Assembly (NCBI RefSeq): GCF_000565015.1
Contig: NZ_JDFF01000008.1
Location: 1-64,000, forward strand
DNA from: Porphyromonas catoniae ATCC 51270
GTDB lineage: Bacteria > Bacteroidota > Bacteroidia > Bacteroidales > Porphyromonadaceae
Length of the DNA stretch: 64,000 nucleotides
Direction: 5' to 3'
Below, piece after piece: positions 41,628 to 49,254 of the stretch (its first letter is position 1; each line of letters starts with the position of its first letter). The translations under genes were made by a program, and so were the position numbers. A model generated the notes under the pieces. That model made no database searches, was not told the DNA's origin, and saw only the letters and a program-made list of their open reading frames with translations.

Positions 41628-42158
41628 TGCTTCTTCGTTATTATTTGGAGTTAGGGGTGTTGGGGGTGTACTTAAGGAGAGGAGGGGGAGGTCTACCGAC
41701 GCTGCGCCCGTGGCAAGGGTGATGCGTTCGCCCTTGTCGTTATACAGATCGATGGCGAGAGCTTCGTCATTTGCCCCGATGTCGACAATCGAGACCTCAT
41801 CGAGCTTAGAGCGTGTGATCGTCATCCGTGTCTGCCCTGGGAGGAGATGCTCGGGGGCGTCGCTTAGCTCAAGGATCGTCAGCCCAGCGGACGACATACG
41901 GAGGAAGCCTTGCTCCCACTTACGGGCAATCTTCGCAGCGAACTCGTCGGTCATGTCAAACACGGGCGTCCCGATGATCTTATCCCCCTCGATGTGTATG
42001 TCTTCCATGCGCCCGATGGGAATATCCTCGCGGTCGTATCGCCTATGCATCCAGAGGAGGACGGGGTTACGCTTGTACTGCTCGATGTCCACGCCCGAAG
42101 TCAGCACACGCGTGCCGTAGGAGTTCAGGGCGGAGGTGGAGATGATGACTTGCTTCAT
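41205..42158 (-). CDS. Prohead protease with scaffold domain
   Basis: The start is ATG 42158 (MKQVIISTSALNSYGTRVLTSGVDIEQYKRNPVLLWMHRR), giving 317 residues. The N-terminal two thirds fit a phage prohead protease (GTPVFDMTDEFAAKIARKWEQGFLRMSSAGLTI; TRSKLDEVSIVDIGANDEALAI). A Pro-rich linker follows, then a helical scaffold-like C-terminus (ASIEQLRLKAQQAEEMSRQMV...). Mu gene I is built the same way. It is the first gene of the leftward late block, next to the divergent control region. Confidence 0.75.
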   Translation of the reverse strand: MKQVIISTSALNSYGTRVLTSGVDIEQYKRNPVLLWMHRRYDREDIPIGRMEDIHIEGDKIIGTPVFDMTDEFAAKIARKWEQGFLRMSSAGLTILELSDAPEHLLPGQTRMTITRSKLDEVSIVDIGANDEALAIDLYNDKGERITLATGAASVDLPLLSLSTPPTPLTPNNNEEAMNEQISLALGLPKEATEAEVLASIEQLRLKAQQAEEMSRQMVTGQIDEAVRLGKITEAQRQHYTQIGLAMGAETLRITLSDLTAARRPSELLHPSTGQVAPTQYAKLSDVPAGTLASLKAEQPQEYARLYKAEYGIDLPQ

Positions 42159-42177
42159 GCCTTTACGCTTGTTTTTG

Positions 42178-42272
42178 CTGCAAAGGTCAGAAGGGGGCAA
42201 GAAGAGGGAAAGAAACGCTGCAAACTTTGCAGGGATAATTGATTTCGGGTGTATTCTGGGGGACTTTTGCAG
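42178..42272. promoter_or_regulatory. Symmetric late control region with CTGCAAA half-sites
   Basis: Between the divergent protease and terminase genes lies a perfect palindrome CTGCAAACTTTGCAG at 42218-42232. Single half-sites lie at 42178-42184 (CTGCAAA) and 42266-42272 (TTTGCAG), their centres exactly 44 bp on each side of the palindrome centre. Consensus TAnnTTTG boxes are absent (nearest GACCTTTG minus, AAACTTTG plus), so an activator-dependent late promoter pair is inferred. Confidence 0.6.
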
Positions 42273-42302
42273 TCAAAAAGACATTGTAAGGTATACCCCA
42301 GC

Positions 42303-43859
42303 ATGGCAACGGCAACAGAGAAAAAAGACGCCCTCGAGCGGTGGAAGAGCAGGTGTGAGCTGGTGCGCTCCTCCACCGCCTTCCTCCCCCAAGAGACCCC
42401 AGGCGACAGGGACAAGCGCATTCGCTCCCTCCTCAGTGATTACAACGCCTTCGTAGAGTACTACTTCCCTCACTTCGTGCACAATGAAGCCACGGGGAAG
42501 GTTACCCCCTGCGCGCCCTTCCATATCGAAGCCGCCCGCCTTATCCGCGATAACGATAACCTAAGGGCGGTCTTTCAGTGGGCGAGAGGTCACGCCAAGT
42601 CCACCCACATGGACATCTTTGTTCCGATGTGGCTCAAGGCAATGAGCTACCTCGGGCGTAGATACCTGAACGTCATGGTACTCGTTGGCAAGAGCTACGA
42701 CAACGCCAAGACCCTAATAGGTGACATTCAGGCGGAGCTGGAGCATAACCAACGCTACACCGCCGACTTTGGCACGCAGGTCAGCCTCGGCTCGTGGGAG
42801 GAGGGGCGGTTCGTCACCCAAGACGGCACTGCCTTCTTTGCCCTCGGACGCGGTCAGTCACCCCGTGGCTTGCGCCACCGCAACCACCGCCCCGACTATA
42901 TCGTCATCGATGACCTCGACGACGACGAACTGGTACTCAATAAGGATCGCGTGAACCGCCTCACTGAGTGGGTGCGTGAAGCCCTCTTCGGTGCGCTCGA
43001 CGGCGGACGGGGGCGGTTCATCATGGTGGGTAACCTCATCGCCCGTAACTCCGTCCTCTACAACATCAGTCAGATCAAGAGTGTCCACACCTCACGCGTC
43101 AATATCCTTAATAGCCGTGGGGACGTCACGTGGGCAGCGAAGTGGACACGCGACGAGGTCAGGGAGCTGGAGGCATTCATGGGCTACCGCGCCTTTAATA
43201 AGGAGTTCCTCAATAACCCCATCCTTGAAGGCTCGGTCTTTAGGCAAGAGTGGATCAGATACAAACGCTTACCCAAGCTCTCCACCTACAGCGACCTTGT
43301 CCTCTACATTGACCCCTCATGGCGAGGCACGAAGAAGAACGACTACAAGGCAGCCAAGCTCTGGGGTGCAACCGCAGGGGGCGAGCTGCACTGCGTCCGC
43401 CCCTTCCTGCGTCAATGTTCGATTGCCGAGATGGTGCGCTGGGTGTATGACGTCTACGAATGGGTGACGAGCCAAGGCGCAACGCTCCGCATCTATATGG
43501 AGGCAAGCTTTATGCAGGATATCCTCCTTGACGACTTCTCGGCTGAGGGGTGGCAGCGTGGCTACCAGCTCCCCATCACGGGCGACAAACGCCAAAAGCC
43601 CAATAAGTACGCACGCATCGAAGCCGTCTCCCCCCTCTGGGAGCGAGGCAAGGTCTTTTATAATGAGGCGTACCGCAACGACCCCGACATGGCAGCCTCC
43701 ATCGAGCAGACCCTCAGCTTTGAGGCTGGCTCTTCCGTTCACGATGACGGACCAGATGCTGACGAAGGCGCAATCTGGCTCCTCCAGCGTCGCAGCCGCA
43801 CCCAAGACCTCGCCCCCATCATCGGTAGGCGACCCAACGCTGGACGTAACCGCTGGTAA
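42303..43859 (+). CDS. Terminase large subunit
   Basis: This is the packaging motor ATPase and nuclease. The start is ATG 42303 (MATATEKKDALERW), giving 518 residues. The Walker A-like motif is WARGHAKST (93-101), and Walker B is YIVIDDLDDDE (199-209). The nuclease half contains LVLYIDPSWRGTKKNDYKAAKLWG and a later acidic HDDGPDADEGAIW. The overall pattern is that of Mu gp28-type terminases. It opens the rightward late block. Confidence 0.9.
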   Translation: MATATEKKDALERWKSRCELVRSSTAFLPQETPGDRDKRIRSLLSDYNAFVEYYFPHFVHNEATGKVTPCAPFHIEAARLIRDNDNLRAVFQWARGHAKSTHMDIFVPMWLKAMSYLGRRYLNVMVLVGKSYDNAKTLIGDIQAELEHNQRYTADFGTQVSLGSWEEGRFVTQDGTAFFALGRGQSPRGLRHRNHRPDYIVIDDLDDDELVLNKDRVNRLTEWVREALFGALDGGRGRFIMVGNLIARNSVLYNISQIKSVHTSRVNILNSRGDVTWAAKWTRDEVRELEAFMGYRAFNKEFLNNPILEGSVFRQEWIRYKRLPKLSTYSDLVLYIDPSWRGTKKNDYKAAKLWGATAGGELHCVRPFLRQCSIAEMVRWVYDVYEWVTSQGATLRIYMEASFMQDILLDDFSAEGWQRGYQLPITGDKRQKPNKYARIEAVSPLWERGKVFYNEAYRNDPDMAASIEQTLSFEAGSSVHDDGPDADEGAIWLLQRRSRTQDLAPIIGRRPNAGRNRW

Positions 43860-43894
43860 ATCGCCCTTTAACTACTCATTAACCGCTGTGCATT

Positions 43895-44182
43895 ATGGAC
43901 ATCATCACCCTCAATAAGCGACTCTTCACTGCGCTCAAACTCCTCATCTACGATTACCTCCTTGCGGAGGCAAAGCGCAAGGCTCTACGCTATACCCAGC
44001 TTACGGGACAGCGTGCTGCCGTCATCCTCACCGAGCGGCGTTGGCTCTTTCGTTTACGTCTCCTCCCTCTTGCCGTACGCCTTGACGCCATCCCTAGCCA
44101 CGCCCGTAGTAAGGTCATCCGTAAAGCCCTCTTTCTTACCTCTCCCTCTTTCGCACCTCAGCTATGTACATCACTGAAGTAG
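43895..44182 (+). CDS. Small basic phage protein, unknown
   Basis: The 95-residue protein is rich in Arg, Lys and Leu (MDIITLNKRLFTALKLLIYDYLLAEAKRKALRYTQLTGQRAAVILTERRW). It lies 35 bases after the terminase gene and overlaps the next gene by 19 bases, consistent with coupled translation. No family is recognised; a DNA- or membrane-associated role is possible. Confidence 0.55.
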   Translation: MDIITLNKRLFTALKLLIYDYLLAEAKRKALRYTQLTGQRAAVILTERRWLFRLRLLPLAVRLDAIPSHARSKVIRKALFLTSPSFAPQLCTSLK

Positions 44183-44586
44183 ACTACCGCACCGCCATCA
44201 CCTCCGAGGAGCAGGCGGTCATTAGCGAGCATCCCGACGAGTGGCAGGCAGCCGAGCGTGTCGCCATCGAACTTGCCTCGGGCTACCTCCGCGCTCGCTA
44301 CGACGTCGAGGCAACCTTCGCCCAGCGTGGCATGGAGCGTAACCCCCTCCTCGTGCAGGTCATCGTCCACCTCGCCCTCTACCAGATGCTCCACCGCCTC
44401 CCCTACCAAATGGGCTACGAACGCTACAAGGAACTCTACGATAACGCCATTCAGTGGCTCGTGGACGTGCAGAAGGGCGTGAACAACCCGAACCTCCCCT
44501 CACCCACCAATCCTGGGACGGGCAAGCCTAACGGGCTGGAGACCATTCGCTCTGGGGGACTGAAGAAGAATACCTACCACTATTAA
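44164..44586 (+). CDS. Phage gp36-like protein (DUF1320)
   Basis: The 140-residue protein begins MYITEVDYRTAITSEEQAVI, then AERVAIELASGYLRARYDVEATFAQRGMERNPLLVQVIVHLALYQMLHR and PYQMGYERYKELYDNAIQWLVDVQKG. This is the Mu gp36/DUF1320 pattern of head-tail connector adaptors. It lies between terminase and portal genes, earlier than in Mu itself. Confidence 0.8.
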   Translation: MYITEVDYRTAITSEEQAVISEHPDEWQAAERVAIELASGYLRARYDVEATFAQRGMERNPLLVQVIVHLALYQMLHRLPYQMGYERYKELYDNAIQWLVDVQKGVNNPNLPSPTNPGTGKPNGLETIRSGGLKKNTYHY

Positions 44587-44595
44587 TTGCTCCTC

Positions 44596-45888
44596 ATGGC
44601 ACAATACCGCAATACCTCAAGGCGAGGAAACGCCTCCGACAATAAACTCCTTCAGCTTGCCAAGAGCGTACAGGCACGACGCATCATTGCCGAGATTACC
44701 CGCAAGACCGACGCCCTCACGCAGAAGGACATCGCCACCTGGCGGCGTGCTTGGCAGATGGCGATCAACGTCGAGACCCCTCGCCGTGCCTTCCTCTACG
44801 ACCTCTACTCGGACAGCCTCGTCGATGGACACCTCACAGGCTGTATCGAGCAGCGAAAGAGCAAGACCCTCGGGCGACCCTTCCGCCTCCTCACCTCCGA
44901 TGGCGAGGAAGCCCCCGAGGCTACCGCCCTCTTTCAGCGTGAGTGGTTTTATGATTTCTTGAGTTTAGCTCTAGACTCCGTGTTCTGGGGACATAGCCTC
45001 ATCGAGCTGGGTGAGGTGCTCTCCGACGACAAGGGGCTGTACTTTACTTCTGCCTCGCTCATCCCCCGTAAGCACGTCGTCCCTGAGTATGGTGTGATCC
45101 TTCGTGATCCCTCCGACGACATAGCGCAGGGTATACCCTATCGTGAAGGCGACTACGCCCGTTGGCTCGTCGAGGTGGGCAAGCCCGATAACTTGGGGCT
45201 ACTCATCAGGTGTACACCCTATTATATCAGCAAGAAGAACATGGGGGCGTACTGGGATACCTTCGGGGAAATCTTCGGCATGCCGATGCGCATTGCTAAT
45301 ACCTCCGCCACCAACAAGGCAGACATTGCCCGCATCGAGCAGGTGATGGACAATATGGGTGCAGCCTTCTGGGGCGTCTTCCCCGAGGATACCAAGATTT
45401 CGTTTCAGGAGTCTTCTCGGGGCGATGCCTACAACGTCTATGACAAACGACTCGATCGCTGCGATAAGGAGCTAAGTAAGATCATCCTCTCGCAGACGAT
45501 GACGATTGACAACGGCTCTTCGCTGTCGCAGTCGGAGGTGCACCTTGAAATCTTTGAAAGCGTCTGTGCCTCCGATGCCAAGCGTCTGGGCTACATCATC
45601 AACGACCGCCTCCTCCCCCTTATGGCTGCCTCGGGCTTCCCCGTCTCGGGGCTGACCTTTGCCTGGGACTACTCCGACGAGATGACCGATGCCGAGATGC
45701 GTGAGCAAGAGCGTGTCATCCTCCAGTATTATGATGTCGACCCCGAGTACTTCGTGCGTAAGTATGGCGTGCCGATTGTTGGTAAGCGCAGTAATGGGCT
45801 AGGCTTTGGTGAGGCTGGTGCTGGAGCAGGGGGAGAGCAAGAGGAACAAAGCACGGCATTAGCTAAGGACAGCGATTTTTTCGCCTAA
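44596..45888 (+). CDS. Portal protein (DUF935, Mu gp29-like)
   Basis: This dodecameric ring is the DNA gateway of the head. The start is ATG 44596 (MAQYRNTSRRGN); a TTG nine bases upstream is less likely. The 430-residue protein has DLYSDSLVDGHLTGCIEQRKSKTLGRPFRL, GHSLIELGEVLSDDKGLYFTSASLIPRKHVVPEYG, and NMGAYWDTFGEIFGMPMRIANTSATNKADIARIEQVMDNMGAAFWGVFPEDTKI, all typical of DUF935. It ends DSDFFA, 32 bases before the MuF-like gene. Confidence 0.9.
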   Translation: MAQYRNTSRRGNASDNKLLQLAKSVQARRIIAEITRKTDALTQKDIATWRRAWQMAINVETPRRAFLYDLYSDSLVDGHLTGCIEQRKSKTLGRPFRLLTSDGEEAPEATALFQREWFYDFLSLALDSVFWGHSLIELGEVLSDDKGLYFTSASLIPRKHVVPEYGVILRDPSDDIAQGIPYREGDYARWLVEVGKPDNLGLLIRCTPYYISKKNMGAYWDTFGEIFGMPMRIANTSATNKADIARIEQVMDNMGAAFWGVFPEDTKISFQESSRGDAYNVYDKRLDRCDKELSKIILSQTMTIDNGSSLSQSEVHLEIFESVCASDAKRLGYIINDRLLPLMAASGFPVSGLTFAWDYSDEMTDAEMREQERVILQYYDVDPEYFVRKYGVPIVGKRSNGLGFGEAGAGAGGEQEEQSTALAKDSDFFA

Positions 45889-45920
45889 GGGGGCAAGGTG
45901 AGGCGTCTGTAGCTGCGCCT

Positions 45921-47285
45921 TTGTCCCCCACTATCCAACTGGCTAATCGATATGCTGCGCTACATAAAGAGCTAGCAGAACTCTATCACGCTATCTGCCC
46001 CGTCTGCCTCAAGAGCAAGGGTAAGGGCAATCAAATGCGTCCCTACCACGAGGAGGTATTCGCTCGTGCTGCCCGACATATCTACAAGAAGAAGGGCTTT
46101 AAGGCGTCCATGCTCCGCGATAAGCCTATACGTGCTGCCATCGAAGAGAGCTATGAGGTATTGCGTCCAGCCCTAAACAAGCTCTCCGAAGAGACGCCCG
46201 AGGCAGTGCGCTCAGCTTTGGAGGAGAACACCTTCGTTTTCTCGGGCTTTCGTACCTACCACAGCCTCCGTGAGCTGGGGCTATCCCTCACCACCTCCGA
46301 GGGGAAGATCCGCCCCTTCGATGCGTTCCGCGAGGACGTCCGTAAGGTGCATGACCGATATAATGTGAACTATCTAGAAGCCGAGTACGATCACGCTGTA
46401 GGATCTGCCCTCATGGCTGACCGATGGCTGGGTCAAGAGGCTTCAGGTGATGAGTACCTCCTCCAATACCGCACCGCTGGCGACAACCGTGTGCGCCCCG
46501 ACCACGAAGCCCTAGAGGGCATTACCCTACCCAAGGGGGATAAGTTCTGGAGTGATTACTACCCACCCAACGGCTGGCGCTGTCGCTGCAACGTTGTGGA
46601 AGTACTGCCCGAAGATTACCCCGTTTCCGATAGCACCGCCGCCCGTGAGCGTGGCGAAGCTACCCTCCGTGGCAATAAGCAAGAGGTATTTCGTGGCAAC
46701 CCAGGCAAGGACTTACGCATCTTTCCCGAAAAGCACCCCTACTTCGGCAAGGGCGGCATAGCACGCTGCGCTGTCTCACGCAACGCCCAAGGTGACGACA
46801 CAGGCGACGCCTGCGACGTCCTGAAGAAGATACTCGAGGTGAGGGAGCTGGAAGAGGTACAGAAGAAGGCTAGGGAGGTTGCTAAAGTTCAGAGGAAGAA
46901 GATCCCGCCCTTTGATGGGCTGAGGTATGAGCCTGAAGACAAATCAAGCCCTCACCTCATCATGCTACGTCGTTCACTTGAGGATATTAGAGAGCATGCT
47001 CGTGAAGATATAGCCGTACAGAGGTGGATAACAGCTTATGATATATCCAATCGATACGATTTTAAGTATGTTGGCTGGGCTCCTTGTCGTACTGATAGCC
47101 AAGGTCAACGTAAGCACAACGAGGCACGCTACTTCTCGTATTATACTCTAGAGATTGAAGGTATAACCTATTACGTAAATGCCCGTATGCATAAGCAATA
47201 TGATGGTGCGGTGATTTACTCTCTGGAAAAAGACCCACCTAAAGACTTAAGGGAAGGACAACCAGATAAAAAAGAAAAGAAGTAA
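45921..47285 (+). CDS. MuF-like head morphogenesis protein with toxin-like C-terminus
   Basis: The N-terminal 300 residues fit the Mu gp30/F family: FDAFREDVRKVHDRYNVNYLEAEYDHAVGSALMADRW, YLLQYRTAGDNRVRPDHEALEGITLPKGDKFWSDYYPPNGWRCRCNVVEV. The start used is TTG 45921; an ATG at 46035 is an alternative. The last 120 residues (DISNRYDFKYVGWAPCR...GITYYVNARMHKQYDGAVIYSLEKDPP) look like the small nuclease-type domains appended to MuF proteins. The DNA there is visibly more AT-rich than the head part. An uncapped 44-codon frame (ending LSPTKIQLIRKR) follows and overlaps the next start. Confidence 0.75.
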   Translation: MSPTIQLANRYAALHKELAELYHAICPVCLKSKGKGNQMRPYHEEVFARAARHIYKKKGFKASMLRDKPIRAAIEESYEVLRPALNKLSEETPEAVRSALEENTFVFSGFRTYHSLRELGLSLTTSEGKIRPFDAFREDVRKVHDRYNVNYLEAEYDHAVGSALMADRWLGQEASGDEYLLQYRTAGDNRVRPDHEALEGITLPKGDKFWSDYYPPNGWRCRCNVVEVLPEDYPVSDSTAARERGEATLRGNKQEVFRGNPGKDLRIFPEKHPYFGKGGIARCAVSRNAQGDDTGDACDVLKKILEVRELEEVQKKAREVAKVQRKKIPPFDGLRYEPEDKSSPHLIMLRRSLEDIREHAREDIAVQRWITAYDISNRYDFKYVGWAPCRTDSQGQRKHNEARYFSYYTLEIEGITYYVNARMHKQYDGAVIYSLEKDPPKDLREGQPDKKEKK

Positions 47286-47381
47286 GTCACTAAAAGCTCG
47301 CTCCCTGCTTGACGCCCTGGGAAAGACTGACATTAATGACTTACTTCTTTCACCGACAAAGATACAACTAATTCGTAAACG

Positions 47382-47894
47382 ATGAAGTCAGGACAAGAGG
47401 TTCGGATGGATATCCTCAAGGATCTCAAGGTGAAGCTAGCGGATGAGTTCGACAGGAACTTTACACGTAAGGCATTCTTTGACAAGGTGTGGCAGCCACG
47501 AAGGAACGACCGCCGAGGGTCGCTGCTTCTGGTATCGGGGAAGCTCCGCCGCTCGCTTAAGGCACACGTCTCTCAGGATGGGGTGCACTTCACTTCGGCA
47601 ATGCCCTACGCTGTGGCACACAATGAGGGCTTTGAGGGCAATGTGTCGATCCGCACCCACACTCGCAAGGCGCACAAAGCTAAGCGCCGAGTGCATGGCA
47701 GGATGCGACGTGTGGACGTCCGTGGGCACTCTGTCTCCTCCTATACGCGCAAGCTGGTTATCCCCCAGCGTCGCTTTGTGGGTGACCACCCAGAGATTGA
47801 TAAGATGGTCGAGAAGATCGCCCTGAAGCACTTCCAGCGGTGGGGAGAAGAGCTGGTGAAGGAGCTCCAGAAGCATACCCACCTAGAACTATAA
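47382..47894 (+). CDS. Phage virion morphogenesis protein (gpG-like)
   Basis: The 170-residue basic protein fits the Mu gp31 (gpG) group: WQPRRNDRRGSLLLVSGKLRRSLKAHVSQDGVHFTSAMPYAVAHNEG and the C-terminal VIPQRRFVGDHPEID. It acts in head or head-tail completion. The start ATG overlaps the stop codon of the short frame left after the MuF-like gene. MDILKDLKVKL (47406) is an alternative start. Confidence 0.8.
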   Translation: MKSGQEVRMDILKDLKVKLADEFDRNFTRKAFFDKVWQPRRNDRRGSLLLVSGKLRRSLKAHVSQDGVHFTSAMPYAVAHNEGFEGNVSIRTHTRKAHKAKRRVHGRMRRVDVRGHSVSSYTRKLVIPQRRFVGDHPEIDKMVEKIALKHFQRWGEELVKELQKHTHLEL

Positions 47895-47907
47895 AAGCAA
47901 CCATAAT

Positions 47908-48378
47908 ATGAGACGTTTCCTTTACGAGCGCATTTGCGCTCAGCTCAAGAAAGAGCTTCCCGATATTAAGTACTTTGACTTGTGGAACGAGAATATGGAG
48001 AACCTCGAGCAAGGCATTATCTTCGATACCCCAGCGGTCTTCCTTGAGTTTGATCCGATTAGCTTCTCTTCGGTCTCTCGAGGTGTGCCACGCTACCCCG
48101 TGGTGATTACGCTGCACATCATTACACGCTACGCCCCCAAACGCCCTAACCGAAGCGGCTATGCCCCCGAGGCACTCCAGCACCTTGACCTCTTGGAGCG
48201 CATTGAGCGCGCCCTGATTGGACTCTCGGGCGAGGGCTTCTCTGCCCTCCAGCTCACCTCTGCCGAGCTTGACCACAACCACGCAGGACTCCAGAACCAC
48301 ATCGAGCGGTTCACCACCTCTGTGGGGTATCCAGCTAGCCACGGCACACGCTCCAGCCGTATGATGATTGAGCCGTGA
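47908..48378 (+). CDS. Head-tail connector/tail terminator-like protein
   Basis: The 156-residue protein (RFLYERICAQLKKELPDIKYFDLWNENMENLEQGIIFDTPAVFLEFDPISF...) has the alpha/beta pattern of tail-terminator proteins such as Mu gp37. The position, 13 bases after the gpG-like gene, fits. It also contains YPVVITLHIITRYAP followed by a helical region (HLDLLERIERALIGLSG). The call is from pattern and position. Confidence 0.6.
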   Translation: MRRFLYERICAQLKKELPDIKYFDLWNENMENLEQGIIFDTPAVFLEFDPISFSSVSRGVPRYPVVITLHIITRYAPKRPNRSGYAPEALQHLDLLERIERALIGLSGEGFSALQLTSAELDHNHAGLQNHIERFTTSVGYPASHGTRSSRMMIEP

Positions 48379-48407
48379 TTAAGTACCCACTGAAGTAATC
48401 TATCGGT

Positions 48408-48761
48408 ATGAGTATAATAGAAGGTCTACGAAAGGCGTACCTCAGGCTAAGGGGTATCAGGAAAGAGCAGGAGGGCATTGTCCTCGTGGTAATCAATGGG
48501 GAAAGCTGCCGCATCAAAGAGGCGAAGGAGCGAGTCCTCCTGAGCCGCACGCGGCAGGATGGAGGGATGATTGAGGCGTTTGACTTTCGCAGACCCCGCA
48601 AGCTGTTGTTCGATGAAGAGGTAAGACACTGGTTTGTGGGGACTGATGAGGCGGAGCTTAACAAGATCTTCCTTGTAGATGCCATAGCCCTCTACCACGA
48701 GAACAAGATCGTAGCCTACCGAATAACGAAGGTACATAAGAGCTTCGTCCCAGAGTATTGA
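48408..48761 (+). CDS. Phage protein at the end of the rightward block, unknown
   Basis: The 117-residue protein (MSIIEGLRKAYLRLRGIRKEQEGIVLVVINGESCRIKEAKERVLLS...) is mixed alpha/beta with no membrane segment. A convergent minus-strand frame of 96 codons in the same place is less likely, because this one continues the plus-strand operon and ends at the shared terminator. No family recognised. Confidence 0.5.
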   Translation: MSIIEGLRKAYLRLRGIRKEQEGIVLVVINGESCRIKEAKERVLLSRTRQDGGMIEAFDFRRPRKLLFDEEVRHWFVGTDEAELNKIFLVDAIALYHENKIVAYRITKVHKSFVPEY

Positions 48762-48786
48762 GATAAGGTATAGTCAGACACAAGCA

Positions 48787-48820
48787 GACGGGCAGTGCGT
48801 CGGATGACACACTGCCCGTC
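48787..48820. terminator. Bidirectional terminator between late and early blocks
   Basis: GACGGGCAGTG at 48787-48797 pairs perfectly with CACTGCCCGTC at 48810-48820. It is followed on the plus strand by CCTCATGTTTGTTT. It separates the convergent rightward late block from the leftward early block. Confidence 0.8.
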
Positions 48821-48846
48821 CCTCATGTTTGTTTGGTGGCTTGTCT

Positions 48847-49134
48847 TTACGTATCCCAGGGGTGGCGTTCGGCGTCCCAAGCGTCGAAGAGGGGGTACAG
48901 CCCTCGGGCGGGCTCTGCCTCGACTTCGGGCGAGGTGTCCGCTTCGCCTCGGGCGATCATGAGGTAGTGCATCATCGTGCGGAGGCTCATCGGGTAGACG
49001 GGGTAGACGTAGGTGCGGTGGATCATGGGGTACGAGCGGCGGTGGTTACCACGCTCATGGTAACGCTCCACAATAGCCCGCACACGTGCTGCCTTCTCCA
49101 TCGTCGTCTTTCGATATCGTCTATCCTTTGCCAT
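48847..49134 (-). CDS. Small Arg-rich phage protein at the end of the early block
   Basis: The 95-residue protein begins with a basic helical part (MAKDRRYRKTTMEKAARVRAIVERYHERGN) and has a short acidic tail. Its place at the far end of the early block matches where Mu-like phages keep late-gene activators (Mor/C). It might act on the late control region at 42.2 kb. That is inference from position only; no helix-turn-helix is certain. Confidence 0.5.
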   Translation of the reverse strand: MAKDRRYRKTTMEKAARVRAIVERYHERGNHRRSYPMIHRTYVYPVYPMSLRTMMHYLMIARGEADTSPEVEAEPARGLYPLFDAWDAERHPWDT

Positions 49135-49157
49135 CCCCTTATCCCGATTGATTTCCG

Positions 49158-49165
49158 TACCTTTG
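49158..49165 (+). promoter_or_regulatory. Promoter -7 box of a candidate short RNA
   Basis: TACCTTTG fits TAnnTTTG on the plus strand, opposite to the flanking early genes. A hairpin terminator lies about 20 bases after the predicted start. No well-spaced -33 box was found. Confidence 0.45.
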
Positions 49166-49170
49166 TGTTG

Positions 49171-49217
49171 CTCAAATCACATAAGGCTCTCGGCTCACTT
49201 CGGGTCGGGGGCTTTTT
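49171..49217 (+). ncRNA. Candidate short phage RNA ending in a strong terminator
   Basis: GCTCTCGGCTC (49186-49196) pairs along its full length with GGGTCGGGGGC (49202-49212), using several G-U pairs that form only in RNA of this strand. TTTTTCTTTT follows directly. With the promoter box just upstream, the unit would give an RNA of about 47 nt antisense to an early-block leader. The end GGGGGCTTTTTCT is shared with the larger RNA candidate at 26188. Confidence 0.4.
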
Positions 49218-49254
49218 CTTTTACACGCCTCTACTTCGCTTGTTCCTCACACCT

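Noticed and set aside
48447-48737. 96-codon minus-strand frame opposite the last rightward late gene
   Set aside because: The plus-strand frame continues the late operon and ends at the shared terminator; the minus frame has no context or motif.
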